A stretch of DNA of 33,335 bases. Source: Desulfobacteraceae bacterium. GTDB lineage: Bacteria; Desulfobacterota; Desulfobacteria; Desulfobacterales; JAABRJ01. The position numbers and the translations under genes are program-made. The number at the start of each line of letters is the position of its first letter. Within the stretch, counting starts at the first letter, position 1. A model generated the notes under the pieces. The model was not told the origin of the DNA. It saw only the letters and a list, made by a program, of their open reading frames with translations, and searched no databases. This document shows positions 1 through 7,154 of this stretch, one piece after another. Location of the stretch: the NCBI GenBank assembly GCA_022340425.1, contig JAJDNY010000064.1, forward strand, positions 1 to 33,335, written 5' to 3'.

Positions 1-464
1 GCCACCGTGCTGATCACCCAGGTCAGGTTGGCGAAATAATTGAGCACCAGGGCGCGCGCCACCCCCCAGTCGCCGCTGCTGAAACGGGCGTGGTTGACGG
101 CAAAGCTTTCGTCGGTAACCCCGTAGGCAAACAGGAGGAGCTTCTTGCGGGAGGCGGTCTTGAGAAAAACCGAGAGGGAGGAACTCATCAGCAGGTGGCG
201 CAGGTTGACCGTGAAGGTGGTCAGGATGATCGCCGCCGGCGCGGCCCCGTTGGCCATCATGGAAACGGCGATGAACTGGGAGCTGCCGGCAAACACCAGT
301 ACCGACATCAACGCCACCGCGGCCGGTGAAAGACCGGCCTTTTGGGCCAGCACCCCAAAGGCCAGGCCGATGGGGATATACCCCATGGAGATCGGCCAGG
401 CGGCGCGCACACCGGCGCGAAGGGCTTTGGCGCGGGGATCGGGTTTATTTGTCGCAACAGCCAT
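1..464 (-). CDS. azlC: AzlC-family branched-chain amino acid exporter subunit, partial (cut by window edge)
   Basis: The minus-strand frame is open from an ATG at 464 to the window edge and gives about 154 residues of a hydrophobic protein. It opens with a short charged N-terminus ([15 protein letters not shown]). Then come features typical of AzlC: a [18 protein letters not shown] segment, a [13 protein letters not shown] segment and a [13 protein letters not shown] segment, ending in a GVTDESFAV motif. AzlC forms an inner-membrane permease with the small AzlD subunit, and the family is linked to export of branched-chain amino acids or analogues. An azlD gene would be expected just beyond the left edge but cannot be seen. 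No clear Shine-Dalgarno precedes the ATG, so the exact start is uncertain. The gene diverges from the EF-G gene. Family assignment is confident; the substrate is not known. Confidence 0.85.
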   Translation of the reverse strand, partial: MAVATNKPDPRAKALRAGVRAAWPISMGYIPIGLAFGVLAQKAGLSPAAVALMSVLVFAGSSQFIAVSMMANGAAPAAIILTTFTVNLRHLLMSSSLSVFLKTASRKKLLLFAYGVTDESFAVNHARFSSGDWGVARALVLNYFANLTWVISTV

Positions 465-653
465 GGCCAGGGTGGGGACTGCGCTGAGTCGCCTTTGGGG
501 CGGGCTGGGGTTTCAGGTCACGGCGGCTTGCATACCTCAGGATGGTCCGGGAGACAAGCCCAATTTGACCGCGGCGGGGAAAGTCCGATTTCGACCTTCG
601 GGCTGCGTCTCCAAGTCCCTGGTTCCTCAAATTTGCCGAAGGCAAAAAAACAA

Positions 654-682
654 TTGACAAACTCGCTCTTAATCTATATTTT
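654..682 (+). promoter_or_regulatory. Sigma-70-type promoter of the EF-G leader
   Basis: A perfect TTGACA at 654-659 is followed after 17 bp by TATTTT at 677-682; an overlapping TATATT at 675-680 would give 15 bp. Transcription would begin near 688-690, about 125 nt before the EF-G ATG. The 351-bp space between azlC and the EF-G gene (465-815) holds only this promoter, the terminator at 723-762 and a short upstream ORF. Confidence 0.6.
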
Positions 683-696
683 TCTTTGTTCCGTTA

Positions 697-819
697 ATGA
701 GCTTAGACAATTTTGTTCCGAGCCCCCATCTGGTCTCCGCCTCCAAATGGGGGGTTTTTTTTATGGGATCCGACCTCGTCAACAGGAGAGAGTTCCGCGC
801 ACAAGGGATATCAAAATGA
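697..819 (+). CDS. Possible 40-residue leader ORF overlapping the EF-G start
   Basis: An ATG at 697 opens 40 codons ([17 protein letters not shown]...) that read straight through the terminator hairpin at 723-753. They stop at a TGA (817-819) which overlaps the EF-G start as ATGA. With the predicted start of transcription near 688-690 the ORF would be almost leaderless, and I see no Shine-Dalgarno. It could be a leader peptide whose translation opens the hairpin and couples to EF-G, or simply chance. Existence of the ORF is seen; translation is inference. Confidence 0.25.
   Translation: MSLDNFVPSPHLVSASKWGVFFMGSDLVNRREFRAQGISK
723..762 (+). terminator. Intrinsic terminator inside the EF-G 5' leader (attenuator candidate)
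   Basis: CCCCCAT (723-729) pairs perfectly with ATGGGGG (747-753). An inner TGG/CCA pairing extends the stem and eight T's follow (755-762), which is the form of a rho-independent terminator. It sits about 35 nt after the predicted start of transcription and 54 nt before the EF-G ATG. No plus-strand gene lies upstream for it to end, so it most likely controls read-through into the EF-G gene. Confidence 0.75.
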
Positions 820-2900
820 AAACCGAAATTCACAAAGTCAGAAACATCGGCATCAGTGCCCATATCGACTCGGGTAAAACCACCCTGACCGAGCGTATTC
901 TCTATTACACCAACCGCATCCACACCATTCACGACGTCAAGGGCAAGGACGGCGTCGGTGCCACCATGGATTCCATGGAGTTGGAAAAGGAGCGGGGCAT
1001 CACCATCGCCTCGGCCGCCACCTACTGTGAATGGCGGGGCCACGAGATCAACATCATCGACACGCCGGGGCACGTGGATTTCACCATCGAGGTGGAACGC
1101 TCCCTGCGGGTTTTGGACGGCGCCATTCTGGTGCTCTGCGCGGTGGGCGGGGTCCAGTCCCAATCCATCACCGTCGACCAGCAAATGAAGCGCTACAAAG
1201 TGCCGTGCATCGCGTTTGTCAACAAATGCGACCGCAGCGGGGCCAATCCGGCGCGCGTCACTCAACAGCTGCGCCAGAAGCTCGGCCACAATGCCGTGGC
1301 GATGCAGTTGCCCATCGGCCTGGAAGCCGACCTCGAGGGGGTCGTGGACCTGATCGAGATGAAGGCGCTCTACTTCGACGGCCCCAACGGCGAGACCGTG
1401 CGCACCGAGGAAATCCCGGCCCAGCTGCGGGAACAGGCCCGGGAGGCCCGGGAAGCCCTGGTGGATGCCGCCTCGATGTTCTCCGACGAACTGATGGAGG
1501 CCGCCCTGGAAGAGGCGGTCACTCCCGCGCTTCTCGTTGCGGCCGTCCGCAAGGGGGTTCAGACCCGTGAAATTACGCCGGTTTTCATGGGCTCCGCTTA
1601 CAAGAACAAGGCCGTTCAGCCGCTGCTGGACGCGGTCACCCGGTATCTGCCCTGCCCGATGGACGTTCAAAACGAGGCCCTCGACACGGGAAAAGACGAG
1701 ACCCCTGTGACGTTGAGCAACAACCCCGGCGATCCCGTTGTCGCTCTGGCCTTCAAGCTGGAGGACGGTCAATACGGCCAGCTGACCTATATCCGCGTTT
1801 ACCAGGGCATGCTCGCCAAGGGCGCCAGCGTGGTCAATGCGCGCACCGGCAAAAAACTCAAGATCGGTCGTCTGGTGAGGATGCATGCCAATCAGATGGA
1901 GGACATCGAGACCATTCCGGCGGGCTATATCGGCGCCCTTTTCGGGGTGGACTGCGCCTCCGGGGACACCTTCACCGCGCCCGGGCTGAACCTCTCGATG
2001 ACCTCGATGTTCGTGCCCAGCCCGGTCATCTCGCTGGCCATCGTACCCAAGGACAACAAGAGCCAGATCAACATGTCCAAAGCCCTCAACCGCTTCAGCA
2101 AGGAGGACCCCACCTTCCGGGCGTTCGTGGACGAGGAAACCAATGAAACCATCATCGAGGGCATGGGCGAACTTCATCTGGATGTCTATGTGGAACGCAT
2201 GCGGCGCGAGTACAAGGCCGAAGTCACCACCGGTCAGCCGCGGGTGGCCTACCGCGAGACCATCACCCGGCGGGCGGAATTCAACTACACCCACAAAAAA
2301 CAGACCGGCGGCTCCGGACAGTACGGCCGGATCGCCGGCTATCTGGAGCCTTTCGCCGATGAGGATTTCGTTTTCGAGAACATGGTGACCGGCGGCGCCA
2401 TCCCCACCCAGTTCATCCCGGCCTGCGAAAAGGGCTTCAGGGGCTGTATGGCAAAGGGGCCCAAAATGGAATTTCCGGTGACCGGCGTCAAGGTGGTCAT
2501 CAACGACGGCGCCTCACACTCGGTGGACTCCTCCGAAATGGCCTTCCAGGCGGCGGCCCGCGGGGCTTTCCAGGATGCCTACGCCAAGGCCCAGCCGGTG
2601 ATCTTGGAACCCATCATGAAAGTGGTGGTGGAAAGCCCCACCGAATTCCAGGGAGGCGTCATGGGTTCTCTCAACCAGCGCCGGGGCATGATCGTCGGCG
2701 CCCAGGACGAGGGGCCGATGTGCGTGATCGAGGCCCAGGTGCCCCTTTCGGAAATGTTCGGCTATTCCACGGTCCTGAGGTCCTCCACCCAGGGCAAGGC
2801 CCAGTTCACGATGGAATTCTCGACCTACCGCCAGGTGCCGCAGTCGATCACCGAAGAACTGGTCAAAAAGGCCTCCGAAAACAAGAAAAACGTCGCCTGA
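816..2900 (+). CDS. fusA: Elongation factor G, spdEFG1/mtEFG1-like
   Basis: The 694-residue product is a full-length translational GTPase. It drives ribosomal translocation, and some EF-G paralogues also help recycle ribosomes. The P-loop AHIDSGKT lies at residues 15-22. The switch I region [12 protein letters not shown], the G3 motif DTPGH and a G4 motif NKCD (commonly NKMD or NKLD) follow. Domains II-V end in a normal C-terminus with the [12 protein letters not shown] segment. The stretch [17 protein letters not shown], the phrase [12 protein letters not shown] and [17 protein letters not shown] resemble the EF-G subfamily shared by spirochaetes, planctomycetes, deltaproteobacteria and mitochondrial EF-G1. 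The ATG at 816 was chosen because the fold begins there and AAGGG lies about 8 nt upstream; the longer open frame has no EF-G homology. Whether this is the only EF-G in the genome cannot be judged, and no str-operon ribosomal genes are adjacent. Confidence 0.95.
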   Translation: MKTEIHKVRNIGISAHIDSGKTTLTERILYYTNRIHTIHDVKGKDGVGATMDSMELEKERGITIASAATYCEWRGHEINIIDTPGHVDFTIEVERSLRVLDGAILVLCAVGGVQSQSITVDQQMKRYKVPCIAFVNKCDRSGANPARVTQQLRQKLGHNAVAMQLPIGLEADLEGVVDLIEMKALYFDGPNGETVRTEEIPAQLREQAREAREALVDAASMFSDELMEAALEEAVTPALLVAAVRKGVQTREITPVFMGSAYKNKAVQPLLDAVTRYLPCPMDVQNEALDTGKDETPVTLSNNPGDPVVALAFKLEDGQYGQLTYIRVYQGMLAKGASVVNARTGKKLKIGRLVRMHANQMEDIETIPAGYIGALFGVDCASGDTFTAPGLNLSMTSMFVPSPVISLAIVPKDNKSQINMSKALNRFSKEDPTFRAFVDEETNETIIEGMGELHLDVYVERMRREYKAEVTTGQPRVAYRETITRRAEFNYTHKKQTGGSGQYGRIAGYLEPFADEDFVFENMVTGGAIPTQFIPACEKGFRGCMAKGPKMEFPVTGVKVVINDGASHSVDSSEMAFQAAARGAFQDAYAKAQPVILEPIMKVVVESPTEFQGGVMGSLNQRRGMIVGAQDEGPMCVIEAQVPLSEMFGYSTVLRSSTQGKAQFTMEFSTYRQVPQSITEELVKKASENKKNVA

Positions 2901-2954
2901 CCGGAGATGGACAGTTTCGGAATTTATCGCCGCTCTGACACCACTAACCCTCCG

Positions 2955-2980
2955 CGGCCCGGAGCCGTTTCGCCGGGCCG
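2955..2980 (+). repeat. GC-rich hairpin between EF-G and the P-loop gene
   Basis: CGGCCCGG (2955-2962) and CCGGGCCG (2973-2980) form a perfect 8-bp inverted repeat with a 10-nt loop. No T-run follows, so it is not a classical intrinsic terminator. It may stabilise the EF-G mRNA end or weaken read-through into the gene at 3018. Confidence 0.5.
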
Positions 2981-3017
2981 GGGGATGGTTGTCTACATAA
3001 AGGAAAGGAGCTTCAAC

Positions 3018-3719
3018 ATGCTCAAAAGGGATCTCATCCTCCGCAACCCCCTGCGCCTGATGGGTCATGAAACCGACGACATCCTGCCGCCGGGCGGATT
3101 CGGTGCCGTGCTGGCCCGCGCCGGCGTCGGCAAAACGGCCCTGCTGGTACAATTGGCCCTCAACAGCGTGCTGCGCGGCCGCAACGTGCTGCACATCAGC
3201 CTGCGCGACCCCGTCAAAAAGGTCTGCCTGTGGTATGAGGAGGTTTTCCGGAACATCGCCACCCATTACAAGGTCAGCCAGATGGACCAGCTCTGGGAGG
3301 CCATTTTGCCCTACCGCTTCATCATGACCTTCAATGCCGAGGATTTCAGCGTGGCCAAACTGGAGCAGCGCATCGCGGACCTGACCGAACAGGACATTTT
3401 CCTGCCGCAAATGGTGCTTTTCGACGGCTATCCCTTTGAAGGCGCGGTTTTTGAGCCGCTGGCGGAGCTGAAAAACCTGGCCCGCGCCAACGGTTACCTC
3501 ACCTGGTTTTCGGTACGCACCCACCGCCATGACCAACCGGCGCCCGATGGCCTGCCCCCCGTCTTCAGCCCGGTGGAGAGCCTTTTTGATGTCGCTATTC
3601 AGCTGCAGCCGCAAAACGACGGCGTGTACATCCAGGCGCTCAAGGGCGGCAGTCCCGGGGACCAGGCCCCAAAGCTGTTTCTGGACCCGGCCACCATGCT
3701 GATCCAGGACGCGGCCTGA
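3018..3719 (+). CDS. P-loop ATPase-like protein of unknown function
   Basis: The 233-residue soluble protein starts at an ATG preceded by a strong AAAGGAG about 7 nt upstream. A Walker A motif (ARAGVGKTA) lies near residues 33-41, after a GGFGAVL strand as in RecA/KaiC-type ATPases. A hydrophobic strand ending in Asp (QMVLFDGYPF, about residue 135) could be the Walker B. I see no signal peptide, membrane segment or DNA-binding motif. It lies 117 bp after the EF-G gene on the same strand, so read-through is possible. The overall look is that of a RecA/KaiC-like single-domain ATPase kept in deltaproteobacteria, but I do not recognise a named family and assign no function. Confidence 0.8.
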   Translation: MLKRDLILRNPLRLMGHETDDILPPGGFGAVLARAGVGKTALLVQLALNSVLRGRNVLHISLRDPVKKVCLWYEEVFRNIATHYKVSQMDQLWEAILPYRFIMTFNAEDFSVAKLEQRIADLTEQDIFLPQMVLFDGYPFEGAVFEPLAELKNLARANGYLTWFSVRTHRHDQPAPDGLPPVFSPVESLFDVAIQLQPQNDGVYIQALKGGSPGDQAPKLFLDPATMLIQDAA

Positions 3720-3737
3720 TCGTAGCACAACGGTGCA

Positions 3738-3803
3738 GGGGGGGCGGGGGATTTTTTTCGGACCTATTTTTGTTCTTCGCCCCTTAAGGTCCCCGCCCGC
3801 CCC
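3738..3803 (+). repeat. Long imperfect inverted repeat between the P-loop gene and the DUF554 gene
   Basis: A G-rich arm near 3738-3750 faces a C-rich arm near 3791-3803. Nested inside, GGACCT (3760-3765) pairs with AGGTCC (3787-3792), and a run of seven T's (3752-3758) sits in the left half. This could fold in RNA and may end the upstream transcript, although the T-run lies inside the structure. Function is unclear. Confidence 0.35.
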
Positions 3804-3841
3804 ACTTCTGCGCCTCGGCCCAATGCCGGCGGGAGCGGTTT

Positions 3842-4528
3842 GTGATCGGAACCATCGTCAACACACTGGCCATCGTCGCCGGCAGCATCCTCGGCCTGCT
3901 GTGCCGGGGGGGCATCCCGCAGGCTTACAACCAGACCGTGATGCAGGCCATCGGCCTGGCGGTGATCCTGATTGGTTTCAAAAGCGCGCTGAAAGCCGAC
4001 GACCTGCTGCTGGTGATTTTCAGCCTGACCATCGGCAGCGTGCTCGGTGAGGGGCTCAAAATCGAAGCTCGCCTGGAGCGGCTCGGGCAATGGCTGCAGC
4101 GGCGCATGGCGCTGGCAGGCGACGGGATCGCCAAGGGGTTTGTGAGCGCCAGCCTCCTTTTTTGCGTCGGTTCGATGGCCATCGTGGGGTCCCTGGAAAG
4201 CGGACTCACCGGCAATCACCAAACCCTTTTCGCCAAATCCGTTCTCGACGGCATCACCGCCATCATTTTCGCCTCGGCCCTGGGCATCGGCGTGATCTTT
4301 TCGGCCGCGGCCGTTTTTCTCTACCAGGGGCTGATCACCCTGACCGCCTCCTTCATCAGAGAATTCCTGGTGCCCCCGGCCATCGACCAAATGACGGCCG
4401 TGGGCGGGGTGCTGATCATCGCCATCGGGATCAACATTCTGGAAATCAAGCGGATACGGGTGGGGAATATGCTGCCGGCAATTTTTCTGCCGTTGGTCTA
4501 TTTCATTCTCAGGCAGCTGTGGGCATAA
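3842..4528 (+). CDS. DUF554 family integral membrane protein
   Basis: The 228-residue product starts at a GTG with GGGAG about 8 nt upstream. It is almost wholly hydrophobic with about six or seven membrane segments. It carries the hallmarks of the DUF554 (YdfK/YqgA-type) family: an N-terminal GTIVNTLAIVAGSILG segment, a QAIGLAVILIGFKSAL segment, SLTIGSVLGEGLKIE, a central CVGSMAIVGSLESGL and a DGITAIIFASALGIGV loop. The family is a predicted inner-membrane transporter or channel with no proven substrate. It stands alone, with GC-rich structure upstream and a hairpin downstream. Family call is confident, function unknown. Confidence 0.9.
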   Translation: MIGTIVNTLAIVAGSILGLLCRGGIPQAYNQTVMQAIGLAVILIGFKSALKADDLLLVIFSLTIGSVLGEGLKIEARLERLGQWLQRRMALAGDGIAKGFVSASLLFCVGSMAIVGSLESGLTGNHQTLFAKSVLDGITAIIFASALGIGVIFSAAAVFLYQGLITLTASFIREFLVPPAIDQMTAVGGVLIIAIGINILEIKRIRVGNMLPAIFLPLVYFILRQLWA

Positions 4529-4547
4529 AGGTCGCCAGACCGGGTGG

Positions 4548-4566
4548 GCAGGCCCGAGGGGCCTGC
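4548..4566 (+). repeat. Perfect 8-bp hairpin between convergent genes
   Basis: GCAGGCCC (4548-4555), a GAG loop and GGGCCTGC (4559-4566) form a very stable hairpin 20 bp after the DUF554 stop. It faces the convergent minus-strand gene at 4642. No T-run follows on either strand. It probably acts as a shared 3' end structure. Confidence 0.5.
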
Positions 4567-4641
4567 TGCGGGATGTCCCGGGGTCTTTGGCCTTCGAAGG
4601 TTTGGCCTATCGGCGGGGAGTTCAGGTAGACTCCCGCGGGT

Positions 4642-5013
4642 TTATTTGATCCAGGAAAACACGGCAGTTCCCAGCACCAGCAGGATGATGCCCGCCATGC
4701 GGTATGTCTGATCGTCGGCCTGCTGCAGATACCATCGCCGGATCTTTACGAAAAGCCCCCGCGGGTTGACGAAGAGCAGGAGGCCCTTGGCCACCGCCAA
4801 TCCCGCCAGGAGCACCACGAACCAAAAATTCTGGCTGGCGCCGGCCGAGAGCAGCAGCAGCACCCCCACCCCAAAGGCCAAGGCGCCGAAAATTTGGGGG
4901 CTCATGTTTTCCAGCAGGGTGGCCAAAAATTTGCGGCAGGCGGTAGTGTAGAGTACCAGGCAAACCCCCGATGCAATCCAGAACAAGCTGATGACCATCA
5001 GAACCCATTTCAT
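4642..5013 (-). CDS. Small inner-membrane protein of unknown function
   Basis: The 123-residue product starts at an ATG with a good AGAGGAGA ribosome-binding site. It is predicted to span the membrane about four times: MKWVLMVISLFWIASGVCLV, then IFGALAFGVGVLLLLSAG, FWFVVLLAGLAVAKGLLLF and a final GIILLVLGTAVFSW. A basic stretch (KIRRWYLQQ) separates the last two. It lies 59 bp downstream of cheX on the same strand, so both are probably on one mRNA. I do not recognise a named family; a longer open frame upstream in this phase is a shadow of cheX. Confidence 0.75.
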   Translation of the reverse strand: MKWVLMVISLFWIASGVCLVLYTTACRKFLATLLENMSPQIFGALAFGVGVLLLLSAGASQNFWFVVLLAGLAVAKGLLLFVNPRGLFVKIRRWYLQQADDQTYRMAGIILLVLGTAVFSWIK

Positions 5014-5072
5014 CGTGCTGTCTCCTCTGGGTAAAAGTTCCCGGTTTCGCGGCGCGCCGCGTTTCCAACTTA

Positions 5073-5546
5073 TCAGCCGGCCACATCTTCCCGCCAGCAG
5101 AGCTCCACGGTCAGACCGCCGAGCGGCCCGCTCAGCGGGACAGCGACCACCGCCACCCCGGATGTTTGGCCGGGTAGAGGCCCCTGCCCCATCACCACCG
5201 CATCCGGCCGGACATCGATCCGGGGCGATACATCCGCAAGTTTTTGCGCCGCCTGGCCTGAGACCATGTTGACGATCTCCCCGACGGCATCCTGGATGTC
5301 CCGGTTCACCTCCTGCAAGTCCTCCCCCAGCATGCGGGAGACGATCTGAAGCACGCAGCCGCGCTGGAAGCTCAGGGCAGCGCTGCCGCTCACGCCCCCC
5401 GAGAGCAGGATAACCCCTGTGACCTCCCCGCTGGGCGCGGGGTCGGTTTTCAGGCGCGGCTTCTGAACCGTGAATTGCGCGCCGCCGAGGGTGGCCAGCA
5501 CGTGGCAGGTGGCGTCGATCAGGATGTTGATGATGGTGGCCTGCAT
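5073..5546 (-). CDS. cheX: CheX-like chemotaxis phosphatase
   Basis: The 157-residue protein matches CheX, which dephosphorylates CheY-P. The start is placed at MQATIINILIDAT, where the family begins, with AGGAA about 11 nt upstream. The diagnostic E-x-x-N motif is present in VGEIVNMVSGQA, with Glu90 and Asn93 as the expected catalytic pair. A GEVTGVILLSGGVSGSAALSF strand set precedes it. It is a paralogue of the CheX at 10982-11443. No CheA, CheW or receptor gene is nearby, so it may serve a distant chemotaxis cluster or a non-chemotactic two-component pathway. The likely promoter is at 5663-5692. Confidence 0.88.
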   Translation of the reverse strand: MQATIINILIDATCHVLATLGGAQFTVQKPRLKTDPAPSGEVTGVILLSGGVSGSAALSFQRGCVLQIVSRMLGEDLQEVNRDIQDAVGEIVNMVSGQAAQKLADVSPRIDVRPDAVVMGQGPLPGQTSGVAVVAVPLSGPLGGLTVELCWREDVAG

Positions 5547-5662
5547 GCGTGCCGAAATTCCTGTGGATCTTCCCGGGAAGCCGGGCGAAGCCGGCCGATC
5601 GCCACCAAAGATAGGGAGAACGCCCCCAAAGGCCTGCCACCGTCTATCGAGCAGCCGGCTGC

Positions 5663-5692
5663 AAAATAGCCAAAACCCATCAAGGGTGTCAA
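5663..5692 (-). promoter_or_regulatory. Sigma-70-type promoter of the cheX/membrane-protein pair
   Basis: On the minus strand TTGACA (5692-5687) is followed after 18 bp by TATTTT (5668-5663). Transcription would start about 110 nt before the cheX ATG. The match at -35 is perfect and position and strand fit. Between this and the promoter at 5907 (5693-5906) I see nothing codable. Confidence 0.55.
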
Positions 5693-5906
5693 GGAAATAG
5701 CCGGCCACCCCCGTTTCCGGCCGCAAGAGACGCTAAAGTTGCGCCGTCTGTCTGCCGAAGACAAACCGCAACCGGCGCCTTCAGCAGCCCGGAAGCTCGG
5801 CCGCCGGCTGTTGCGGCAGTATCACGGATAACGCCCGGACCGCTTACGCCGCGGCATCGGCCATGCCCATGCCGCCGGCGGCCGGGAGCGCTTCAAAAAA
5901 ATAACC

Positions 5907-5935
5907 TTTACAAACCAGCGGGCTTCCCCTATGCT
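5907..5935 (+). promoter_or_regulatory. Sigma-70-type promoter of the PHP-domain gene
   Basis: TTTACA (5907-5912), a 17-bp spacer and TATGCT (5930-5935) form a good consensus promoter. The leader to the GTG at 6121 would be about 178 nt. It is very GC-rich, with runs of C and G near 5960-6030 able to fold. No known riboswitch was recognised in it. Confidence 0.6.
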
Positions 5936-6120
5936 AGTTCGGGTTTGTCTCAGGGTCGGTCCCCGTTTTGCCTGGGGGCCGCCCCCGGGTTTCGGGCCTG
6001 CGCCCCGGCCGGAGCTTGCCGGGGGTGCCGCCAGGTGCCCGTTTTTCCTGCCTGATACGCGTCTCGCCAGTGCGGACAACCGGCGAGGGATAACCATCAT
6101 CCGATAAAAGAAAACAGAGC

Positions 6121-7044
6121 GTGAACGCCCTAAACCGCATCCAGTTTGAAAAACCCGATCTGGCCGCCCTGACCCAGAGCGCCACCGTGGTGGATATGCA
6201 TTTCCACACCCGCTACTCCGATGGCCTCAACAGCGTGGCTGCCGTTGCCCAGCGAGCCCAGAAACTCGGTATCGGGATTGCCATCACCGACCACAACGCC
6301 ATCCAGGGCGCCGTTGAGATCAGCCGCTACTGGAACCTGCTCACCATCCCGGGCATCGAAATAACCTCCCGTGAAGGCACCCACCTCCTGGTCTATTTCT
6401 ACGATATCAAAAGTCTCAAGCGCTTCTACACCCGGGACGTGCAGCCATTCATGGGACCGGAGGTGATGAGCGCCATCAGTCTGGGCATGGAGGAGATCAT
6501 CCGGCGCGCCCGCGCCTTCAAGACCGTGATCATCTTTCCGCACCCATACTGTGCCGTCTATACGGGCATCTGCAACCTCCAGTTCCCCCCCGAACGGCGC
6601 CAGCACCTCCTGGATCTGGTGGACGGCGTCGAGGTGATCAACTCCGAGAACCTCAACAAATGGAACCTGCGCTGCGCGTTGTTGGGCTTCAACCTCAGCA
6701 AGGCCATTACCGGCGGCAGCGACGGCCACACCCTCTACCACATGGGCCGGGTCGTCAGCTACGCCCCGGGACGCAAAAACCGCAAAACGTTTCTGGATGC
6801 GGTGCGCAACGGCGAAAACAAGATTGTCGGCAAGGAAATTGACCTGTTGCGCAAGATGACCTCCAACGGCCTGAAGTTCAAGACCAACTTTCGAAATTGC
6901 CCGGACCTGCTCGAACGAAATTTCAAATACAGCTGCATGGCCATCAATTCCCGCTCGAAACGCCTGAAAGCCTGTATCCTGCGCTCCCTGAACGAAAAGA
7001 TCCGCAAAAGACGCGAAAAAATCGCACCGTATCCGGCCCACTGA
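6121..7044 (+). CDS. PHP-domain metal-dependent phosphoesterase
   Basis: The 307-residue protein has the metal-binding motifs of the PHP superfamily. HFHTRYSDG (His27, His29) comes first, then ITDHNA, PGIEIT with its metal-binding Glu, FPHPY, and a C-terminal GGSDGH. These fit a di- or trinuclear metal site such as that in YciV/RNase AM-type 3',5'-nucleoside bisphosphate phosphatases, though the exact substrate cannot be told. The last 80 residues are basic (LNEKIRKRREK) and could bind nucleic acid. Translation starts at GTG in a weak ribosome-binding context (ACAGAGC). The gene stands alone and converges on the MetF-MetV gene. Confidence 0.88.
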   Translation: MNALNRIQFEKPDLAALTQSATVVDMHFHTRYSDGLNSVAAVAQRAQKLGIGIAITDHNAIQGAVEISRYWNLLTIPGIEITSREGTHLLVYFYDIKSLKRFYTRDVQPFMGPEVMSAISLGMEEIIRRARAFKTVIIFPHPYCAVYTGICNLQFPPERRQHLLDLVDGVEVINSENLNKWNLRCALLGFNLSKAITGGSDGHTLYHMGRVVSYAPGRKNRKTFLDAVRNGENKIVGKEIDLLRKMTSNGLKFKTNFRNCPDLLERNFKYSCMAINSRSKRLKACILRSLNEKIRKRREKIAPYPAH

Positions 7045-7154
7045 GGACGCGCGGTTCCGCACACGGCGCCGTCGCCCCCCGGTTGCGCCGCCCGTCGGGC
7101 AAACCCTGGGAGAAACCCCGCGGGCGCCGGGCGCGCCCTGCACCGTTTCCGCTA

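Noticed and set aside
669-2294. 541-codon open frame on the minus strand opposite EF-G
   Set aside because: Low-complexity translation rich in His, Gly and Asp, lying exactly antisense to a conserved gene. It is a by-product of high GC.
2514-3728. 404-codon minus-strand frame across the end of EF-G and the P-loop gene
   Set aside because: Antisense to two genes with good coding and ribosome-binding evidence; the translation has no recognisable domain.
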